Positions 60,301-64,000 of a stretch of DNA of 64,000 bases are shown piece by piece. Numbering within the stretch: the first letter of the stretch is position 1; each line of letters starts with the position of its first letter. Location: positions 5,022,001-5,086,000 of the forward strand of contig NZ_CP096829.1 of the NCBI RefSeq assembly GCF_023272795.1, given 5' to 3'. Origin of the DNA: Flavobacterium humidisoli. GTDB lineage: Bacteria > Bacteroidota > Bacteroidia > Flavobacteriales > Flavobacteriaceae. The position numbers and the translations under genes were made by a program. A model generated the notes under the pieces. The model saw only the letters and a list, made by a program, of their open reading frames with translations. It searched no databases and was not told the origin of the DNA.

Positions 60301-61849
60301 AATCTTTGACAAACTTAAGTTTTCGCAAATCTGAATTTTCAACATTGATATGAAAATCATAACGATTCTCTTTCTTGCTCAAATCCAGCAAACCATCAAA
60401 ACTTAAATTCAAGTTCGGATCGTTTATCGCAATTTGCCCTTTATAATAAGGAAGCTTAAAGTTTCCGTTTACTACTATATTGTTATAAGTATATTTATTG
60501 TAATCCAGCTTCGCAATATCTCCTTTAACAACTGTATTTAAATATTTTTCAGTAAAACCAACGCCATCCACATCAAGATTCAATGTAGTTCTGCCAATAT
60601 CTTTTCTACTTAAAACAGCTCCAACATCAAAATTCGTCAATATGATATTCCCAGAATAAGAAGCTCGATCAATAAAATCCATATTATTCATATGAAGATC
60701 AATTTGTCCGTTCCCGATATCGGTTGCCATTTTGAAATCTGTTTCCAATGCTGTGGTCGAGACTTTTGCTTTACCTACGATATTAAATTTACCAATTTTC
60801 TTCATTTCCTTCGGAAGTCTTTTTCCTAAAACTCCTGGAAGTAAAATCACCAAATCATCATAACTAGAGAGCAATTTGTCAAATTTTCCATCCATAGAAA
60901 ACTTCTGTTCTTTGCTACCTAAAAGATTTCTAAAATTGATTGTTCCGTTAATTTTTGATCCGTTTGTATCGCTTAATCTTAACTTTGTAAGCGTCATATT
61001 ATTCAACGGACCATCTAATTTTGTTTTCAGTTTAAAATGCTGATTTTTACCCAAACCATCATAAAAATGACGGATATCGTTTGTTGCAATAGAAGACGAA
61101 TCTATCACAACATTAAATCGAACTTTATCTGTAAAATCAATAAAATCAGACGGTTTATAATTTAAGATTGCTAAACCATAAATAGAAGATCTTTTGGTTT
61201 TAATGGCTAGATTTTCAACTTTGATCTGTTTTTTAGTATAGCTAAATTTTCCGGCAAAATTAGAAACATACAACCCACGGTGGTCCATAAAAGAAAATCT
61301 ATGGATGTTCGTATTTACATCTGGCCCATACAATTTAAACTCACTGATGTACGCATTTAATTTTGTAAAATCGAGAAATTGAGGAGTCGTTTTATTTTCA
61401 TCTACTACAGAAAATCTTCCTTTCTCGATATAAGCGTTTTTAGCTGTTAATAAGAAGTGCTTCGTCGATTTTTTCTTTGGAGTATTCTCGACTTCAAAAG
61501 CTTGAATAAACTTATTTATATTATTTTCGTCTTCGCCTTTGTAAGTTTTCAGATTAAAAATCAAACCTGTCAGACGTAAATCTCCAAAAATCAAATCTCC
61601 ATCTAACAATCTGCTGAAGCTGGCAATATCAGTCGTAATGATATCCGAATAGATCATCGTTTTTTTATGATGATCCAGAATCGTCACTTTCTTCAATTTT
61701 ACGCCACCAAAAATATTAATTGCCGTTTTTTCAACATTAATACTAACCTTGTAATCTTCGTTTAATGAGTTGGTAACATAATTGGCAATCTGTGTCTGAA
61801 CGACAGGAAGAGATAGTATGATAGCGAGTGCTAACAAAAGTAAAATCAA
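57302..61849 (-). CDS. TamB-like translocation and assembly module protein
   Basis: The product (1515 residues from TTG 61849) is an inner-membrane-anchored, very long beta-rich protein that ends in a TamB/DUF490 domain (about 1150-1450; ATLGTI, DFDFDITPDAEVEVILD and SLLGGIIKSDNDKVNIDLNY). A lysine/glutamate-rich low-complexity tail closes it. TamB-like proteins bridge the envelope and shuttle lipids or assist outer-membrane proteins. The frame stays open upstream to 61921 with a Lys-rich leader, so the real start may be a non-ATG codon there. No TamA is adjacent. Confidence 0.87.
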   Translation of the reverse strand: MILLLLALAIILSLPVVQTQIANYVTNSLNEDYKVSINVEKTAINIFGGVKLKKVTILDHHKKTMIYSDIITTDIASFSRLLDGDLIFGDLRLTGLIFNLKTYKGEDENNINKFIQAFEVENTPKKKSTKHFLLTAKNAYIEKGRFSVVDENKTTPQFLDFTKLNAYISEFKLYGPDVNTNIHRFSFMDHRGLYVSNFAGKFSYTKKQIKVENLAIKTKRSSIYGLAILNYKPSDFIDFTDKVRFNVVIDSSSIATNDIRHFYDGLGKNQHFKLKTKLDGPLNNMTLTKLRLSDTNGSKINGTINFRNLLGSKEQKFSMDGKFDKLLSSYDDLVILLPGVLGKRLPKEMKKIGKFNIVGKAKVSTTALETDFKMATDIGNGQIDLHMNNMDFIDRASYSGNIILTNFDVGAVLSRKDIGRTTLNLDVDGVGFTEKYLNTVVKGDIAKLDYNKYTYNNIVVNGNFKLPYYKGQIAINDPNLNLSFDGLLDLSKKENRYDFHINVENSDLRKLKFVKDSISRFRGDVVVQLTGNSIENLQGDIFINDAEYENPKSTYVFDQVNLNSSFDADRLRTITISSNDVVDGKIVGKFRFDQLDKLVMNSVGSLYTNYKPYKVRKGQFLRFNFRVYDKVVEMLYPQINIDSSTVVRGKIDSDLQEFKFRFRSKKITADKNTFDNIRINIDNKNPLYNAYVELDSIKTPYYKIRDFNLINVTANDTLYVRSEFKGGNQGEDYFNLDLYHTIDKSKNNIVGIKKSEMKFKDYIWYLNEDAEKDNQIIIDQFFKNFTFDNIVLSHENQKIDLNGVIKGTDYKDLELTFEDVDINKITPVNSKFVFDGNLNGNVNYKQNKNVYQPTASIKIDHLVMNKTELGTLNFDISGDESFKKFTVNSSIQNGFTESFRANGTFAVENKETVMDMSLKLEGFNLATLGTIGGDVLSNVRGSVSGNAAVIGNLKKPEINGRLYVEKAGMTIPYLNTDYELSDRTVIDLTNEKFLFRNNQLTDTKYNTKGLLNGSIEHNNFGDWKLDLNITSKRLVALDTKDSDDAAYFGTAFINGSASIKGPVDALFIKVDAKSEKGTEVKIPINNTQSVGESSWIHFVTPKEKYNLANGIVEKTRDYNGLELEFDFDITPDAEVEVILDRNSGHGMKGKGYGSLLFKINTLGKFNMWGDFQAYEGTYNFKYGGLIDKKFTVKKGGSIIWEGNPMRAQLNLEAVYKTQANPAVLLDNTSSFNKKVPVEVVIGLRGDLASPEPNFDIQFPSVSNVLKSEIQYKLDDKDIRQTQALYLLSTGSFMSTDGFSQGDFSGTLTETASSLLGGIIKSDNDKVNIDLNYIAADRRTGQEVDGQFVANISSQVNERITINGKLGVPVGGVNESAIVGDIEILYRVNEDGTMNLRLFNKENDINYIGQGIGYTQGVGISYEVDFDTFSELVNKLFKSHKIEKAVKGSSADQTPDSYLNPDYMNFTSKKDSEKNKKKAKEDEEKRKKEEEKKKKEQSQTRTPNNNNEGLIPDNDY

Positions 61850-62044
61850 CCCAATTAGGGTTCGTGATATTATTTTCTTTACTTTTTTGATAGCTTCTTT
61901 AATTTTAGTTTTTCTTTTAATTTATTTTGAACAGACAAAGTACGGCTGTTTCTGATAAAAATTCTTTAATTTTGGGGCACTGCTTAAATCAAAGAAATTT
62001 AATCATTTGATTTGTCAAATATAATTCAAAATTTGTGCCTTTAT

Positions 62045-63067
62045 ATGCAAAATCCAGAGGTTTTTATTCTAGCCATCGAAAGTTCATGCGATGATACTGC
62101 TGCCGCGGTTTTACATAACGACAAAGTATTGTCAAATGTTGTAGCCAATCAATTAATTCACAATCAATACGGAGGTGTTGTTCCTGAATTGGCTTCCCGA
62201 GCGCATCAGCAAAATATTGTACCTGTGATCGATGCTGCACTTCGTAAAGCAAATGTACAAAAAGAACAGCTAAGCGCAATCGCGTTTACGCAAGGACCAG
62301 GATTAATGGGCTCTTTATTAGTCGGGACTTCTTTCAGCAAATCATTATCATTGGCTTTAAATGTACCGCTAATTGCTGTAAATCATATGCATGCGCATAT
62401 CTTAGCTCATTTTATTGATGAAGAGGGCTACGATAAACCTGAATTTCCTTTTTTAGCTTTAACAATTAGCGGTGGACATACTCAGATTGTAAAAGTGAAT
62501 AGTTTTTTTGATATGGAAATTATCGGAGAAACCACCGACGACGCTGTAGGTGAAGCATTTGACAAAAGCGCTAAAATTCTTGGCCTTCCTTATCCTGGCG
62601 GACCTTTGATTGATAAATATGCAAAAGAAGGAAATCCGAAAGCTTTTCCCTTTACAAAACCGAAAGTTCCGGGATTAGATTTTAGCTTCTCTGGATTAAA
62701 AACAGCTATTTTGTATTTCATTCAAAAGAACAAACAGCAGAATCCAAATTTTATTGAAGAAAATTTGAATGATATTTGCGCTTCTATTCAGTATACGATT
62801 ATCGAAATCTTGATGGATAAAATTAAGTTGGCGGTAAAAGAAACTGGAATTACACAAATTGCAATTGGCGGTGGAGTTTCGGCAAATTCAGGAATTAGAA
62901 GCACGCTAAAAGAGACCGAAAGCAAATATGGATGGAAAACTTTTATTCCGAAATTTGAATATACAACAGACAATGCTGCAATGATTGGAATTGTAGGATA
63001 CCAAAAATACTTATCTAATCGTTTTGAAACTTCTGCTGTGGTTTCTAAAGCAAGAATCGAATTTTAA
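62045..63067 (+). CDS. tsaD: tRNA N6-adenosine threonylcarbamoyltransferase
   Basis: TsaD (with TsaB, TsaC, TsaE) makes t6A37 on ANN-decoding tRNAs. The 340-residue ASKHA-fold protein has AIESSCDDT at the start, the metal motif HMHAHILAH, ISGGHTQ, the Gly-rich GEAFDKSAKILGLPYPGG and IGGGVSANSG. The start ATG 62045 is preferred over an upstream in-frame TTG at 62012. rsmE follows after three bases, so the two are one operon. Confidence 0.97.
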   Translation: MQNPEVFILAIESSCDDTAAAVLHNDKVLSNVVANQLIHNQYGGVVPELASRAHQQNIVPVIDAALRKANVQKEQLSAIAFTQGPGLMGSLLVGTSFSKSLSLALNVPLIAVNHMHAHILAHFIDEEGYDKPEFPFLALTISGGHTQIVKVNSFFDMEIIGETTDDAVGEAFDKSAKILGLPYPGGPLIDKYAKEGNPKAFPFTKPKVPGLDFSFSGLKTAILYFIQKNKQQNPNFIEENLNDICASIQYTIIEILMDKIKLAVKETGITQIAIGGGVSANSGIRSTLKETESKYGWKTFIPKFEYTTDNAAMIGIVGYQKYLSNRFETSAVVSKARIEF

Positions 63068-63070
63068 ATC

Positions 63071-63775
63071 ATGCAGTTATTTTTTAATCCGAATATAGAC
63101 GAAACAACCGAAAGCTTTTCTTTTGACAAAGAAGAAAGCCGTCATATTATAAAAGTCCTTAGAAAAAAAGATGCAGATATTCTGCATGTTACAAATGGTT
63201 CTGGGCTATTGTTTGAAACTCAGATTACATTGGCTTCAGACAATAAATGTATTGTTGAAGTCCTTAACATTACGAATGCCGAAAAACCAAAATTTCATTT
63301 GCACTTGGCTGTAGCGCCAACTAAAATGAACGATCGTTTTGAATGGTTTCTGGAAAAAGCTACCGAAATTGGAATTCAGGAAATCACTCCTATTTTCTGT
63401 GATCGTTCTGAAAGAAAAGTGATTAACCGAGATCGTTTTGAAAAAATCATTCTTTCGGCAATGAAACAATGTAACGAAACATTTCTTCCGAAATTAAATG
63501 AAGCTATTTCATTCAAAGAATTCATTAAGCAAAAGCAAAATGGTTTACAGTTAATTGCACATTGCGAAGAAACAGATAAAAAATCGCTGAAAGAAGTTTT
63601 AAAACCAAATGAAGACGTTACAATCTTAATTGGCCCTGAAGGTGATTTTTCTGAGAAGGAAATTGCATTGGCATTAGAAAATAATTATAAACCTGTAACT
63701 TTAGGAAATACACGTTTAAGAACAGAAACGGCTGCTGTGGTGGCTTGTCATAGTGTTGTTTTTTTTAATGAATAA
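63071..63775 (+). CDS. rsmE: 16S rRNA (uracil(1498)-N(3))-methyltransferase
   Basis: RsmE is a SPOUT methyltransferase that methylates U1498 of 16S rRNA. The 234-residue protein has an N-terminal PUA-like domain (HIIKVLRKKDAD) and the SPOUT knot with EKATEIGIQEI, the SAM-binding LIGPEGDFSEKE and TLGNTRLRTETAAV. It begins three bases after tsaD in the same transcript. Confidence 0.96.
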   Translation: MQLFFNPNIDETTESFSFDKEESRHIIKVLRKKDADILHVTNGSGLLFETQITLASDNKCIVEVLNITNAEKPKFHLHLAVAPTKMNDRFEWFLEKATEIGIQEITPIFCDRSERKVINRDRFEKIILSAMKQCNETFLPKLNEAISFKEFIKQKQNGLQLIAHCEETDKKSLKEVLKPNEDVTILIGPEGDFSEKEIALALENNYKPVTLGNTRLRTETAAVVACHSVVFFNE

Positions 63776-63791
63776 ATTAGCAGCACAAAGT

Positions 63792-63893
63792 TTGCCATCC
63801 GGAGGAACGAAGAATCTCACACGTAACTAGACAATAATTGGCAACAAACTATACGGAATTTCTAGTTTGATTTCTCCTTCGTCGAAATGGCAA
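63792..63893. repeat. Diverged copy of the 8704-8807 palindrome
   Basis: The end words TTGCCATCCGGAGGAACGAA and its imperfect reverse complement (GATTTCTCCTTCGTCGAAAT, then GGCAA) at about 63869-63893 share the element's core with the perfect copy at 8704-8807. Confidence 0.6.
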
Positions 63894-63924
63894 AAAATGC
63901 GAAAACAAGATATTTAAAACTTAC

Positions 63925-64000
63925 ATGAAAAAAATATTCTATTTATTATTCCTTTTTTCAATCTCTTCTTTTTCACAAGAAATTGCTTTGCTTAAATACA
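63925..64000 (+). CDS. Start of a secreted protein, possibly DUF4159 family (3' end outside window)
   Basis: Only 25 codons are in the window. A signal peptide is clear (KKIFYLLFLFSISSFSQ) and the mature protein begins EIALLKY, which is the usual start of DUF4159-type proteins found after tsaD-rsmE in Flavobacterium. The family link is therefore only suggestive. Confidence 0.6.
   Translation, partial: MKKIFYLLFLFSISSFSQEIALLKY

Noticed and set aside
62012..62044. TTG start for tsaD 11 codons upstream
   Set aside because: ATG 62045 fits the family's usual length and start; the extra codons are AT-rich.
1..64000. Prophage, transposase, integrase or restriction-modification genes
   Set aside because: No product in the window carries such domains; the only mobile-looking features are small non-coding repeats.

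Overview
This 64 kb window is chromosomal DNA from a member of the Bacteroidota, almost certainly the genus Flavobacterium and close to F. johnsoniae. The DNA is AT-rich. It carries a SusC/SusD pair, a giant two-headed chitinase ending in a type IX secretion sorting domain, a bacillithiol gene (bshA), LytS/LytTR regulators and many short intergenic inverted repeats. Several genes sit behind promoters of the Bacteroidota type (TTG, 18-20 nt, TAnnTTTG). No phage, insertion sequence, CRISPR array, rRNA or tRNA was recognised.

Layout. 1-5.1 kb: the end of an OmpA-family gene, a CAP-domain lipoprotein, pdxH, rnz, a STAS-like small protein and pyrB/pyrR. 5.2-10.1 kb: two unrecognised genes, a 57-residue lipoprotein-like gene, an ABC-F ATPase with one intact and one degenerate ATP site, and a TlpA-like thiol-disulfide protein framed by an inverted repeat. 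10.3-28.0 kb: a chitin utilisation locus. On the minus strand lie susC, susD, a nagB-LmbE fusion, a GH20 hexosaminidase and chiA. Divergent on the plus strand lie a LytS-type kinase, a LytTR regulator and an FHS-family sugar permease. 28.1-36.9 kb: a small transaldolase, an SDR, the SRP RNA with its own promoter, glutaminyl cyclase, hutI and hutG separated by an unrelated coiled-coil gene, and a DEAD-box helicase. 37-45 kb: a hybrid histidine kinase, a dicarboxylate symporter, aroC, a metallophosphoesterase, a small outer-membrane protein and bshA with a PrcB-like lipoprotein. 45.4-53.6 kb: an envelope/redox cluster (two Fe-S proteins, MCE protein, amidase, LptD-like protein, RidA). 53.5-57 kb: mgsA, a probable GlcNAc kinase, gap and pfkA. 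57.3-64 kb: TamB, tsaD, rsmE and the start of a secreted protein.

How the genes fit together. In the chitin locus the likely flow is as follows. Secreted ChiA cuts chitin at both ends of the protein. SusC/D take up oligosaccharides and the hexosaminidase releases GlcNAc in the periplasm. The permease imports it, and the NagB-LmbE protein deacetylates and deaminates the phosphorylated sugar. The only sugar-kinase candidate in the window is the BadF-type ATPase near 54 kb, next to gap, pfkA and mgsA. That link, and deacetylation by the LmbE domain, are inferences. Apart from the chitin locus most of the window is core metabolism. No wholly unknown system was found. The best leads are the fused enzyme, the asymmetric ABC-F protein, the intra-operon hairpin, the Fe-S/MCE cluster and the repeat families.
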